From CAMFLJ01 sp963702555 (GTDB lineage Bacteria; Actinomycetota; Acidimicrobiia; Acidimicrobiales; Acidimicrobilacustridaceae): a stretch of DNA of 64,000 nt. Both the position numbers and the translations under genes were made by a program. Below, piece by piece: positions 35,059 through 43,063 of this stretch. How positions within the stretch are numbered: the first letter of the stretch is position 1; every line of letters begins with the position of its first letter. The stretch is from assembly GCA_963702555.1 (NCBI GenBank), contig CAVPCW010000011.1, forward strand, positions 186,001-250,000, read 5' to 3'. The notes under the pieces are model-generated. The model saw only the letters and a list, made by a program, of their open reading frames with translations, was not told the origin of the DNA and did no database searches.

Positions 35059-36432
35059 TCAGTCGGCGGCGGCGAGCTGGTCGGCGAGCCAGTCCTCGGG
35101 GGTGCGGGCCGCGGCCCGGCGCCGCAGCTCCCCGGCCTCGATGGCCCGTTCCTCGGGTGTGGCCGTCAGGGCCGCGACCAGGGCGTCGGCGGTGCCGCTG
35201 ATGTCGTAGGGGTGCACCGGCCGGGCGGCGCCGACGAGCTGGTCCCACACGCCGGCCTCGGGGGAGAGCAGGAGGATGGCGTCGCGCTCGTTGACGAGCG
35301 GCCCCTCCTCGGCGACGAGGTTGAGCCCGTCGCGGATGGGGTTGATGAGGAACACGTCGGCCCGGCGCAGGGCGGCGACCGAGCGGGGGAAGTCGTCGGA
35401 CGGATCGAAGAGGATCGGGGTCCAGCCCGGGGTGGCCCAACGCTCGTTGATGCGGCGCACGGTGGCCTCGACCTCCTGGCGGTAGGCCAGGTACTCGGGC
35501 AGGCCCTCGCGGGAGGGGTAGACGAAGGCGCCGAACACCACGCGCTCGCGCCATTCGGGGTAGCGCTCGAGCAGGTCGTCGAAGGCCTGGAAGCCGCGCA
35601 GGATGTTCTTCGAGAGCTCGATGCGGTCGACCCGCACGAGCAGGGCGCGGTCGCCGACGGTGGCGTCGAGCTCGGCGAGGGCGGTGGCGCAGGCGTCGCC
35701 CGCGGCGACCCGGCCGATGTCGGCGGCGTCGGGGGCGAGGGGGGCCACGAAGGTCGTCGGCTCCTCGCCCAGTTGCTCGGCGCAGCAGGCGGTGAAGCAG
35801 TCGGCCCACCGGGGGGAGTGGAAGCCGCAGGCGTGGTGTGCGGCCATGCCGGCGAGCAGCTCGCGGCCGAGGTCGAGGGGGAGCACCCGCCAGCTGTCGG
35901 GGTTGGCGAAGGGCGTGTGGCTGAAGTGGACGAGGCGCAGGTCGGGCCGGCGGTCGGCGAGGAACAGCGCCACGAGGGCCAGGTGGTAGTCCTGCACGAG
36001 CACGGCCGCGCCCTCGGGGGCCGACTCGGCGATCACGTCGGCGAACGCCCGGTTGACCTCGCGGTAGCTCTCCCACGCCTCGCGGAAGCGGGTGTCGAAG
36101 CGGGGGCGGCGGGCCAGCTCGTAGAGGTTGTGGTGGAGGAACCAGAGGGTGGCGTTGCAGACGACGTCGTAGGCGGCCCGGTAGACGTCGGGGTCGATCG
36201 ACAGGAGCCGCACCCGGAAGCCCTCGGCGTCGACGACCCCGCGTGACGCGGCCTCGCGGTCGCCGTCGGAGATCGCCGCGGCGATCCACACCGCGTCGGT
36301 GTCGGTGACGAGCGGGGCCAGGCCCGAGACCAGGCCACCGGCGCCGCGCTTGGCCACCAGGTCGCCGTCCGCCCCCAGCGAGAACGACAGGGGACCTCGG
36401 TTGGACACGATCACGACCGGGCGTTGTGCCAT
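35059..36432 (-). CDS. otsA: trehalose-6-phosphate synthase
   Basis: OtsA (GT20) transfers glucose from a nucleoside diphosphate to glucose 6-phosphate. The 457-residue protein starts with VVIVSNRGPLSFSL, followed by KRGAGGLVSGLAPLV, VQDYHLALVALFL, LRLVHFSHTPFANP, HACGFHSPRWADCFT, LLVRVDRIELSKNILRG, and DGLNLVAEEGPLVNERDA near the C-terminus. SHTPFA replaces the usual HIPFP, as in actinobacterial OtsA proteins with relaxed donor use. ATG 36432 is 7 nt from a TAGAAC hexamer. It is divergent from a glycerate kinase gene. Confidence 0.92.
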   Translation of the reverse strand: MAQRPVVIVSNRGPLSFSLGADGDLVAKRGAGGLVSGLAPLVTDTDAVWIAAAISDGDREAASRGVVDAEGFRVRLLSIDPDVYRAAYDVVCNATLWFLHHNLYELARRPRFDTRFREAWESYREVNRAFADVIAESAPEGAAVLVQDYHLALVALFLADRRPDLRLVHFSHTPFANPDSWRVLPLDLGRELLAGMAAHHACGFHSPRWADCFTACCAEQLGEEPTTFVAPLAPDAADIGRVAAGDACATALAELDATVGDRALLVRVDRIELSKNILRGFQAFDDLLERYPEWRERVVFGAFVYPSREGLPEYLAYRQEVEATVRRINERWATPGWTPILFDPSDDFPRSVAALRRADVFLINPIRDGLNLVAEEGPLVNERDAILLLSPEAGVWDQLVGAARPVHPYDISGTADALVAALTATPEERAIEAGELRRRAAARTPEDWLADQLAAAD

Positions 36433-36439
36433 GGCGCCC

Positions 36440-36445
36440 GTTCTA
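36440..36445 (-). promoter_or_regulatory. -10-like hexamer TAGAAC, 7 nt before otsA ATG 36432
   Basis: It has the leaderless spacing but C instead of T at the last position, so it is weaker than the other cases. Confidence 0.4.
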
Positions 36446-36500
36446 CACCGGTCGGGCCATGGCACCCGCAGGGCCCGACCGACGCTGCTTCACTGTGGCG

Positions 36501-37502
36501 GTGCGCGTCGTCATCGCTCCCGACAAGTTCAAGGGCACCGCGACCGCACGCGCCGTGGCCCGGGCGATCGCCGACCGGCTCTGGGAGCTGGGCCACGACA
36601 CCGTCGAGCTGCCCATGGCCGACGGTGGTGAGGGCTTCCTCGACGTGCTCGGCGGCGCCAACCGCACGACCCTCGTGACGGGCCCGACGGGCGGCCCGGT
36701 CGAGGCGGGGTGGCGGCTGTCGAAGCGGGTGGCGGTGATCGAGATGGCCGCGGCCTCGGGCCTCGACCTCGTCGGTGGCGCCGACGGCAACGACCCGGTC
36801 GACGCCACCACCGCCGGCACCGGTGAGCTCATCTCGCTCGCCGTCGAGTCGGGGGCCCGTCGGGTGCTCGTCGGCGTGGGCGGCTCGGCCACCACCGACG
36901 GAGGGCTCGGCGCGCTGAAGGCGCTCTACCCGCCCCAGCGCCTGCGGGGGATCGAGCTGGTCGTGGCGTGCGACGTGCGCACCCGCTTCGTCGACGCGGC
37001 GGCCGTGTTCGGCCCGCAGAAGGGGGCGTCGCCCACCCAGGTGAAGCTGCTCACCCGTCGCCTCGAGCGCCTGGCCCAGGTGTTCCTGGAGGAGTCGGGC
37101 GTCGACGTGCAGGCCCTCGAGGGCAGCGGTGCGGCCGGTGGCCTGGCCGGCGGGCTGGCCTCGGTCGGGGCCGAGCTGGTGTCCGGGTTCGACGTCGTCG
37201 CCGACGAGGTGGCCCTCGACGAGCACCTCGAGGGCGCCGACCTCGTCGTCACCGGCGAGGGCTTCCTCGACGACGAGTCCTTCGACGGCAAGGTGGTCGG
37301 GGGCGTGGCGTCGCTCGCCGAGGCCGTCGGCGTGCCGTGCCTGGCCGTGGTGGGCGAGGTCGTCGAGCCGCTCCCGGTCCTGCCCTCGGGCCTCACCGTG
37401 GTGTCGCTCACCGAGCGCTTCGGGGTCGAGGAGTCGATGGCCCGCCCGGGCCGGTGCGCCGCCCTGGTGGTCGCCGACCACCTCGCCGCCCTCACCCGCT
37501 GA
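36501..37502 (+). CDS. glycerate kinase (GK type II family)
   Basis: A 333-residue glycerate kinase of the GarK/GlxK family, phosphorylating D-glycerate (usually to 2-phosphoglycerate). It starts VVIAPDKFKGTATARAVA and has LPMADGGEGFLDVL, ATTAGTGELI, VGVGGSATTDGGLGAL and VTGEGFLDDESFDGKVV, all family landmarks. GTG 36501 is preferred over the upstream ATGs because it starts the first strand exactly, with TTCACT 6 nt upstream. It is slightly shorter than the 370-380 residues common in the family. It lies between trehalose and GpgS genes, so it may recycle glycerate from glucosylglycerate-type compounds (inference). Confidence 0.88.
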   Translation: MRVVIAPDKFKGTATARAVARAIADRLWELGHDTVELPMADGGEGFLDVLGGANRTTLVTGPTGGPVEAGWRLSKRVAVIEMAAASGLDLVGGADGNDPVDATTAGTGELISLAVESGARRVLVGVGGSATTDGGLGALKALYPPQRLRGIELVVACDVRTRFVDAAAVFGPQKGASPTQVKLLTRRLERLAQVFLEESGVDVQALEGSGAAGGLAGGLASVGAELVSGFDVVADEVALDEHLEGADLVVTGEGFLDDESFDGKVVGGVASLAEAVGVPCLAVVGEVVEPLPVLPSGLTVVSLTERFGVEESMARPGRCAALVVADHLAALTR

Positions 37503-37523
37503 CGCCGAGCCCCCGGCCTCCCT

Positions 37524-37576
37524 CGTTCTGGTGGAGGTTTCGTGTCGGAATCTGGCATCGAAGCTCCACCAGAACG
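37524..37576. terminator. hairpin between convergent genes
   Basis: CGTTCTGGTGGAG (37524-37536) and CTCCACCAGAACG (37564-37576) pair perfectly over 13 bp; the 27-nt interior holds a further short TTCG/CGAA pairing. It lies between the glycerate kinase stop and the LLM gene stop. Confidence 0.65.
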
Positions 37577-37595
37577 GGGAGGGAGGGCCCCAGGG

Positions 37596-38447
37596 TCAGA
37601 CCTTGGCGATGACCTCGTCGGCGTAGCGGGCGATGGCGTCGGGCAGCTTCGCCGGGTCCATCGCCGGCGGGGAGATCACCCAACGGGCCACGCCCGAGTC
37701 GGCCAGCGCCTTGAGGGTGTCGACGTCGCCGCGCCCGCCGGTGGTGATCTCGATGGCATCGGGGTCGCGCTCGGCCTCGACGGCTGCGGCCCGCATCACC
37801 GGGAGCAGCTCGCCCAGGCTGCGGTGGTCGGCGGGGAAGAAGCCGTCGCCGAGGCGCCCGGCGCGGCGGGCCGCCGGCTTGGAGTGGCCGCCGACCACGA
37901 CCGGGATGGTGGCGTTCACGGGCTTGGGATGGCTGTACACGTCGGTGAACGAGGTGTGGCTGCCGGCGTAGGTCGACGGGCTCTGCTCCCACAGGGCCCG
38001 CAGGGCGTGGACGGAGTCGTCGGTGTGGGCGGCGCGGTCGTCCCACGGCACGCCGATGGCGTCGAACTCCTCGCGCAGCCAGCCCACGCCGATGCCGAGG
38101 ATCAAGCGGCCGCCGGTCAGGTGGTCGACGGTGGCGCACTCCTTGGCCAGCACCACGGGGCTGCGCAGCGGGAGCAGGAGGATGCCGGTGCCGAGGCGCA
38201 GCGTGGTGGTGTGGGCGCCGACCCAGGTGAGCCACGTGAGCGGGTCGGGGAAGGGCGACTGCTCGGGCCCCGGCATGCGGCCCTCGCGGCTGTACGGGTA
38301 CTCCGACTCGTAGCCCTGGGGCACCACGGGGTGCTCGACGGTCCAGAGGCTCTCGAACCCGTGCTCCTCGGCCAGGCGGGCGAGGGTGACGGCGTGGTCG
38401 GGGTCGGAGTAGGCCCCGACGTTGGCGAAGGCGATCCCGAAGTGCAT
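37596..38447 (-). CDS. LLM-class F420-dependent oxidoreductase
   Basis: A 283-residue luciferase-like protein of the TIGR03619-type group (MHFGIAFANVGAYSDPDHAV; RLGTGILLLPLRSPVVLAKE; LILGIGVGWLREEFDAIGVP). These actinobacterial enzymes usually use F420; the substrate is unknown. It is downstream of the gpgS-like gene on the same strand (11-bp gap), so the two may be cotranscribed. This is the third LLM enzyme in the window, which implies an F420-using metabolism. Confidence 0.86.
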   Translation of the reverse strand: MHFGIAFANVGAYSDPDHAVTLARLAEEHGFESLWTVEHPVVPQGYESEYPYSREGRMPGPEQSPFPDPLTWLTWVGAHTTTLRLGTGILLLPLRSPVVLAKECATVDHLTGGRLILGIGVGWLREEFDAIGVPWDDRAAHTDDSVHALRALWEQSPSTYAGSHTSFTDVYSHPKPVNATIPVVVGGHSKPAARRAGRLGDGFFPADHRSLGELLPVMRAAAVEAERDPDAIEITTGGRGDVDTLKALADSGVARWVISPPAMDPAKLPDAIARYADEVIAKV

Positions 38448-38458
38448 GGACCCCGACG

Positions 38459-39379
38459 CTAGGGCGCGGCCGGGTGGGCGGCCCGGTAGCTGTCGAGCGT
38501 GGCCAGCGGCGGGCGCTCCCGGTAGGCGATCTCGACCGGCTCGAGCTCGGGTGGCCGCATGGTGAACCGCTCCGGCGTGAGCTCCGGCGCGGCCCGGTGC
38601 AGCGCGGCCTGGAGCACCTGCGCGGCCATGGGGGAGAGCTCGTGCAGCGGTCGGTTGCGGTGCACCCGCTGGCCGAGGTCGACCTGGGCGAGGGAGTCGA
38701 CCCCGAAGCGCTCGGCGATGTCGATGAGCAGGCCGATGTCGACGCCGTAGCCCTCGACGAACGGAACCTGCTCGAGCACCGAGCGACGGCCGCCGTACTC
38801 ACCCGAGAGGGGCTGGACGACGGCGCCGAGGTGGGGGAAGAGCATGGTGAGCACCGGGCGGGCGACCAGCTCGGTCACCCGGCCGCCGCCGCGCACCTGC
38901 CCGTCGACCGGACGCTCGTAGAACCCCTTCACGAAGCCCACGCCGGGGTCGGTGAGGAGCGGGCCGAGCAGGCCGGTGATGAAGCGGGGGTCGAAGTCGC
39001 GCACGTCGGCGTCGCACCACACGACGACGTCGCCGGTGGAGGCGTACAGCGACTTCCACAGCGCCTCGCCCTTGCCGTGGCCCCGGCCGTGCTCCACCAG
39101 CACCTCGGCGGCGGCCACGACCCGGGCGCCGGCGGCGGCGGCCTCCTCGCCGGTGCGGTCGGTGGAGTGGTCGTCGACGACCACGATCTCGTCGACCAGG
39201 CCGAGGCCCTCGACCAGCTGCGTGCGGATCGTGGACACGATCGCCCCGACCGTCGGCTCCTCGTTGCGGGCGGGGATGCACACCGAGACGGTGGTGGTGC
39301 CCTTCGCCTCGACGAGCGCCTCGACCGCGAACTCGGCGGCGTCGTGGGTGTGGACGTGGGGCGGGGTCACGGGCCCCAT
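38459..39379 (-). CDS. gpgS: glucosyl-3-phosphoglycerate synthase-like GT-A glycosyltransferase
   Basis: A 306-residue GT81/GT2-type retaining glycosyltransferase that joins glucose from a nucleotide sugar to 3-phosphoglycerate. It shows TTVSVCIPARNEEPTVGAIV, VDEIVVVDDHSTDRTGEEA, HGRGHGKGEALWKSLYASTG, the metal-site VVWCDADVRDFDP, and GEYGGRRSVLEQVPFVEGYG, all hallmarks of GpgS. ATG 39379 gives the family length. In mycobacteria GpgS starts methylglucose lipopolysaccharide synthesis; elsewhere it makes the solute glucosylglycerate. The matching phosphatase GpgP is not obvious nearby. Confidence 0.88.
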   Translation of the reverse strand: MGPVTPPHVHTHDAAEFAVEALVEAKGTTTVSVCIPARNEEPTVGAIVSTIRTQLVEGLGLVDEIVVVDDHSTDRTGEEAAAAGARVVAAAEVLVEHGRGHGKGEALWKSLYASTGDVVVWCDADVRDFDPRFITGLLGPLLTDPGVGFVKGFYERPVDGQVRGGGRVTELVARPVLTMLFPHLGAVVQPLSGEYGGRRSVLEQVPFVEGYGVDIGLLIDIAERFGVDSLAQVDLGQRVHRNRPLHELSPMAAQVLQAALHRAAPELTPERFTMRPPELEPVEIAYRERPPLATLDSYRAAHPAAP

Positions 39380-39464
39380 CGTCGGCGCGGTCCTGCACCG
39401 AGGCAAGGCCGGGGAGCGATTCCCTCGGCGGAGAGGCGCCGGGACAGGATCGTGAGCTCGCAAC

Positions 39465-39470
39465 TACGCT
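39465..39470 (+). promoter_or_regulatory. probable -10 hexamer TACGCT of the PAS-GGDEF gene
   Basis: It lies 55 nt before GTG 39526. The implied leader holds a GC hairpin (arms 39482-39489 and 39495-39502) and a GGGGA ribosome site. Confidence 0.4.
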
Positions 39471-39525
39471 GCCGCGCTGCGCCCGGGGGAGTCGCCCCCG
39501 GGGGTGTCAGTGGGCGGGGACGACC

Positions 39526-40821
39526 GTGGTCGACGAGCCGAGCCAGCACGACGCCGAACCGGACGCACACGACCAGCTCGCGCTTTTCCGTCTGGTCGCG
39601 GAGTCCTCGCGCGACCTCATCCTCATCGGCCGGGTCGACGACAACGAGTGGATCTCGCCCTCGGTGGAGGAGATCCTCGGCTACACGCCCGAGGAGTTCC
39701 TCTCCCACCCGGGGAGCGAGCTCGTCCACCCGGATGACCGCGCCGCCGTCGAGGGGGCCAAGCCCTTCATCGCCGCGGGCAAGGAGGTCGGCGGCCGGGT
39801 GCGGGTGCGCCACCGCGACGGCTCCTACCGCTGGCTCGACACGCGGGTCCGGCCGCTGGCCGACCCGGACGGTGGCTTCAGCGGACGGTCGTTGTCCTCG
39901 TGGCGCGACGTCAGCCGCGAGGTCGAGGCCCTGGAGGAGCTGCGCCAGAGCGAGCAGCGCTACCGCCTGCTGGTCGACCACGTCACCGACGGGGTGATCC
40001 TCGAGCGCGACGGCGCGATCGTGTGGGCGTCGCCGAACCTCTACGGGATGCTCGGCTGGGACCCCACCCAGTGGGTCGGGCTGCGCATCCTCGACATCGT
40101 GCGGCCCGAGATCCGGCCCGAGCTCGAGCGGGCCCTCGAGCTGAACGCGTCGGCCGTCAGCCAGACCCTCCGCTTCGACCTGCCCGCCGCCGACGGCGAG
40201 ATGCACTGGCTGGAGTTCAAGACCCGGCCCTTCATCGACGCCGAGGGCAACCGCGACGGCACGGCGCTGTCGGTGCGCCTCATCGACGCCGAGGTCGAGG
40301 CGGAGCGCCAGCTGCACTACCGGGCCCGGCACGACCAGCTCACCGGGCTGCTCAACCGCAACGAGATCCTCGAGCGCCTCGACGCCATCGGTGGCGACGG
40401 CCGTCGGGCAGGCAGCGAGTCGGCGGTGCTGTTCTGCGACCTCGACGGCTTCAAGGAGGTCAACGACAACTGCGGTCACGCCGTCGGCGACCTCGTGCTC
40501 AGGGAGGTCGCCGCCCGCGTGCGGGGCTCGGTGCGCGAGGACGACCTCGTCGCCCGGATCGGTGGCGACGAGCTGCTGGTCGTGCTCCACCACCTCCACG
40601 GCGTCGACGAGGCCCTCTCGATCGCCGACGACATCCGCCAGGCGGCCTGCCGACCGATCGGCGGACCGTCGGGCCCACTCGTCGTCACCATGAGCATCGG
40701 CGTCACGATGGTCGAGAAGGGCGACACCGCCGACGACGTCGTCGCCCGGGCCGACCAGGCCATGTACCGGGTGAAGCAGGCCGGTCGCGACGGCGTCCAG
40801 CGGCTGCCCCTCGACCTGTAG
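39526..40821 (+). CDS. PAS-PAS-GGDEF diguanylate cyclase
   Basis: A 431-residue soluble signalling protein. Two PAS sensor domains (about 15-135 with GRVDDNEWISPSVEEILGYT, and 145-265 with GVILERDGAIVWASPNLYGM) precede a GGDEF domain (about 270-430) with RHDQLTGLLNRNEI, LFCDLDGFKEVNDNCGH and the active-site loop IGGDELLVVL near residue 346. The loop reads GGDEL instead of GGDEF; the Gly, Gly, Asp and Glu needed for catalysis are present, so cyclic di-GMP synthesis is expected. An inhibitory RxxD site before the loop is SVREDDL, a possible match. No EAL domain. The ligand of the PAS domains is unknown. Confidence 0.88.
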   Translation: MVDEPSQHDAEPDAHDQLALFRLVAESSRDLILIGRVDDNEWISPSVEEILGYTPEEFLSHPGSELVHPDDRAAVEGAKPFIAAGKEVGGRVRVRHRDGSYRWLDTRVRPLADPDGGFSGRSLSSWRDVSREVEALEELRQSEQRYRLLVDHVTDGVILERDGAIVWASPNLYGMLGWDPTQWVGLRILDIVRPEIRPELERALELNASAVSQTLRFDLPAADGEMHWLEFKTRPFIDAEGNRDGTALSVRLIDAEVEAERQLHYRARHDQLTGLLNRNEILERLDAIGGDGRRAGSESAVLFCDLDGFKEVNDNCGHAVGDLVLREVAARVRGSVREDDLVARIGGDELLVVLHHLHGVDEALSIADDIRQAACRPIGGPSGPLVVTMSIGVTMVEKGDTADDVVARADQAMYRVKQAGRDGVQRLPLDL

Positions 40822-40850
40822 GTCCTGACCGGCTCCCAGCCGACACTCGC

Positions 40851-40856
40851 TAGGCT
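40851..40856 (+). promoter_or_regulatory. probable -10 hexamer TAGGCT of the CysO-like gene
   Basis: It lies 38 nt before ATG 40895, leaving a leader with a GAGGAACG ribosome site. Confidence 0.4.
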
Positions 40857-40894
40857 CGCCGGCGTCCGCCGCTCGAGATCGAGGAACGAAACCA

Positions 40895-41172
40895 ATGAGC
40901 GTCACCGTCCGCGTCCCCCCGTCTTTCGCACCATGACCGCGGGTCAGTCGTCGGTCTCGGTCGAGGGCGCCACCGTCGCCGAGGTCCTCACCAGCCTCGA
41001 CGCGGCCCACCCGGGCTTCTCGGCGAAGCTCCTCGACGGCGACGGCAACCTGGTCCGCTACGTCAACGTGTTCGTCGACGACGACGACGTGCGCTTCATG
41101 CAGGGCCTCGACACGCCGGTGCCCGACGGCATCACCGTCTCGATCATGCAGGCGGTCGCCGGGGGCGCCTGA
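40895..41172 (+). CDS. CysO/MoaD/ThiS-like sulfur carrier protein, one-base deletion near 40925
   Basis: A ubiquitin-like sulfur carrier of about 92 residues. ATG 40895 (preceded by GAGGAACG) reads MSVTVRVPPSF, then hits a stop because one base is missing near 40925; restoring a C joins RTMTAGQSSVSVEGATVAEV and continues to 41172. The segment RYVNVFVDDDDVRFMQGLDT and TVSIMQAVAGGA closely resemble mycobacterial CysO, the sulfur donor for CysM cysteine synthesis. The diglycine is followed by a terminal Ala, so activation would first need removal of one residue. No cysM or Mec protease gene is adjacent. Confidence 0.83.
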
Positions 41173-41192
41173 GCCCTCCGCCCACCACGTCA

Positions 41193-41261
41193 CATTCGGC
41201 ATCCGGGCCCCGCTCCATTCGGCATCCCGGCCCCGCCCCATTCGACATCCCGGCCCCGCCC
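41193..41261. repeat. three tandem copies of a 23-bp repeat
   Basis: Units start at 41193, 41216 and 41239, with consensus CATTCGGCATCCCGGCCCC followed by GCYC. They lie between the CysO-like gene and the groEL promoter. Copies differ at one to three positions. Function unknown; there is no long dyad symmetry, so it is not an ordinary terminator. Confidence 0.7.
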
Positions 41262-41295
41262 CGGGTTGCGATTCGGCTCCGCCGGTGGTTTGCTG

Positions 41296-41322
41296 TTAGC
41301 AGTCTCCGACCGAGAGTGCTAA
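41296..41322. promoter_or_regulatory. CIRCE element (HrcA operator) upstream of groEL
   Basis: TTAGCAGTC, 9-nt spacer, GAGTGCTAA matches the CIRCE consensus TTAGCACTC-N9-GAGTGCTAA at 17 of 18 positions. It lies 49 nt before the groEL start. HrcA repression released by heat is predicted; hrcA is not in the window. Confidence 0.92.
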
Positions 41323-41371
41323 CTCCGGTCACCCGCAGCAGACAGCGCATCCCAACGGAGGGAAGTACCAG

Positions 41372-42991
41372 ATGTCGAAGATCATCTCGTTCGACGAGGA
41401 AGCACGTCGTGCGCTCGAGCGTGGCATGAACCAGCTCGCCGACGCCGTGCGCGTCACCCTCGGCCCGAAGGGCCGCAACGTGGTGCTCGACAAGAAGTGG
41501 GGCGCCCCCACGATCACCAACGACGGCGTCTCCATCGCCAAGGACATCGAGCTCGAGGACCCCTTCGAGCGCATCGGTGCCGAGCTGGTGAAGGAGGTCG
41601 CCAAGAAGACCGACGACGTCGCCGGCGACGGCACCACCACCGCCACCGTGCTGGCCTGGTCGATGGTCCGTGAGGGCCTCCGCAACGTGGCCGCCGGCGC
41701 CAACCCGATGTCGCTGAAGAAGGGCATCGAGGCCGCCGTGGTGGCCGCCGTCGAGGCCATCCGCGATGTCTCCGTCGAGATCGAGGACAAGAGCCAGATC
41801 GCCCAGGTCGCCGGCATCTCCGCCGCCGACCCCGAGATCGGCTCCACCATCGCCGATGCCATCGACAAGGTCGGCAAGGACGGCGTCATCACCGTCGAGG
41901 AGTCCAACACCTTCGGCATGGAGATGGACCTCGTCGAGGGCATGCGCATCGACAAGGGCTACATCTCGCCCTACTTCGTCACCGACGCCGAGCGGATGGA
42001 AGCGGTCCTCGACGACCCGTACATCCTCCTCGTCGGCTCGAAGATCACCGCCGTGCGCGACCTCGTGCCGGTCCTCGAGAAGGTCATGCAGTCGGGCAAG
42101 CCGCTCGTGATCATCGCCGAGGACGTCGAGGGCGAGGCCCTCGCCACCCTGGTCGTCAACAAGATCCGCGGCACGTTCAACGCCGTGGCCCTCAAGGCCC
42201 CGGGCTTCGGCGATCGCCGCAAGGCCATGCTGCAGGACCTCGCCATCCTCACCGGTGGCCAGGTCATCACCGAGGACGTCGGCCTCAAGATCGAGAACAC
42301 CACCCTCGACCTGCTCGGCCGGGCCCGCAAGGTCGTCGTCACCAAGGACGAGACCACCGTCATCGAGGGCGCCGGCGACGACAACGACATCAACGGCCGG
42401 GTCGCCCAGATCAAGGCCGAGATCGAGAACACCGACTCCGACTACGACCGCGAGAAGCTCCAGGAGCGCCTGGCCAAGCTCTCCGGCGGTGTCGCCGTGC
42501 TGAAGGTCGGCGCCGCCACCGAGGTCGAGCTCAAGGAGAAGAAGCACCGCATCGAGGACGCGGTCTCCACCACCAAGGCCGCCATCGAGGAAGGCGTGGT
42601 CGCCGGCGGTGGCGTCACCCTGCTGCGGGCCCAGGCCCGGGTGCTCGACATCGCCAAGGACCTCTCCGCCGACGAGGCCACCGGTGCCCGCATCGTGGCC
42701 CACGCGCTGGAGGAGCCCCTCAAGCAGATCGCCACGAACGCCGGCCTCGAGGGCGGCGTCGTGGTCGACCGGGTGCGTCACCTCGACACCCCGAGCGAGG
42801 GCCTCAACGCCGCCACCGGCGAGTACGAGGACCTGGTCAAGGCCGGCATCATCGATGCCGCCAAGGTCACCCGCTCGGCGCTGCAGAACGCAGCCTCGAT
42901 CGCGGCCCTCTTCCTCACCACCGAGGCGGTCATCGCCGACAAGCCCGAGGGCTCCGGCGGCGGCATGCCCGGAGGCATGGAGGACTTCTGA
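41372..42991 (+). CDS. groL: chaperonin GroEL (60 kDa)
   Basis: The 539-residue group I chaperonin has KGRNVVLDKKWGAPTITNDG, the catalytic DVAGDGTTTATVLA (Asp near 87), the apical IVVDGVRH-like and GEALATLVVNKIRG segments, and GVVAGGGVTLLRAQ. The C-terminus GSGGGMPGGMEDF is the usual Gly/Met-rich tail. GGAGGGAAG precedes ATG 41372. No groES is adjacent, so this is a lone groEL as in many actinobacteria that keep a second copy with groES elsewhere. Regulated by the CIRCE site and ended by the 43025-43052 hairpin. Confidence 0.97.
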   Translation: MSKIISFDEEARRALERGMNQLADAVRVTLGPKGRNVVLDKKWGAPTITNDGVSIAKDIELEDPFERIGAELVKEVAKKTDDVAGDGTTTATVLAWSMVREGLRNVAAGANPMSLKKGIEAAVVAAVEAIRDVSVEIEDKSQIAQVAGISAADPEIGSTIADAIDKVGKDGVITVEESNTFGMEMDLVEGMRIDKGYISPYFVTDAERMEAVLDDPYILLVGSKITAVRDLVPVLEKVMQSGKPLVIIAEDVEGEALATLVVNKIRGTFNAVALKAPGFGDRRKAMLQDLAILTGGQVITEDVGLKIENTTLDLLGRARKVVVTKDETTVIEGAGDDNDINGRVAQIKAEIENTDSDYDREKLQERLAKLSGGVAVLKVGAATEVELKEKKHRIEDAVSTTKAAIEEGVVAGGGVTLLRAQARVLDIAKDLSADEATGARIVAHALEEPLKQIATNAGLEGGVVVDRVRHLDTPSEGLNAATGEYEDLVKAGIIDAAKVTRSALQNAASIAALFLTTEAVIADKPEGSGGGMPGGMEDF

Positions 42992-43024
42992 TCCGTCGGG
43001 CCGCGGCCCGACCACGCAGTCAGT

Positions 43025-43052
43025 GAAGGGGCGCCCTCCGGGGCGCCCCTTC
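43025..43052 (+). terminator. terminator of groEL
   Basis: A perfect 12-bp stem GAAGGGGCGCCC (43025-43036) and GGGCGCCCCTTC (43041-43052) with a TCCG loop, placed between the groEL stop and the convergent nitrobindin stop. Confidence 0.8.
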
Positions 43053-43063
43053 CGCGTCCGCCC

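Noticed and set aside
41193..41261. CRISPR array
   Set aside because: Repeats are directly adjacent with no unique spacers, and there are no cas genes.
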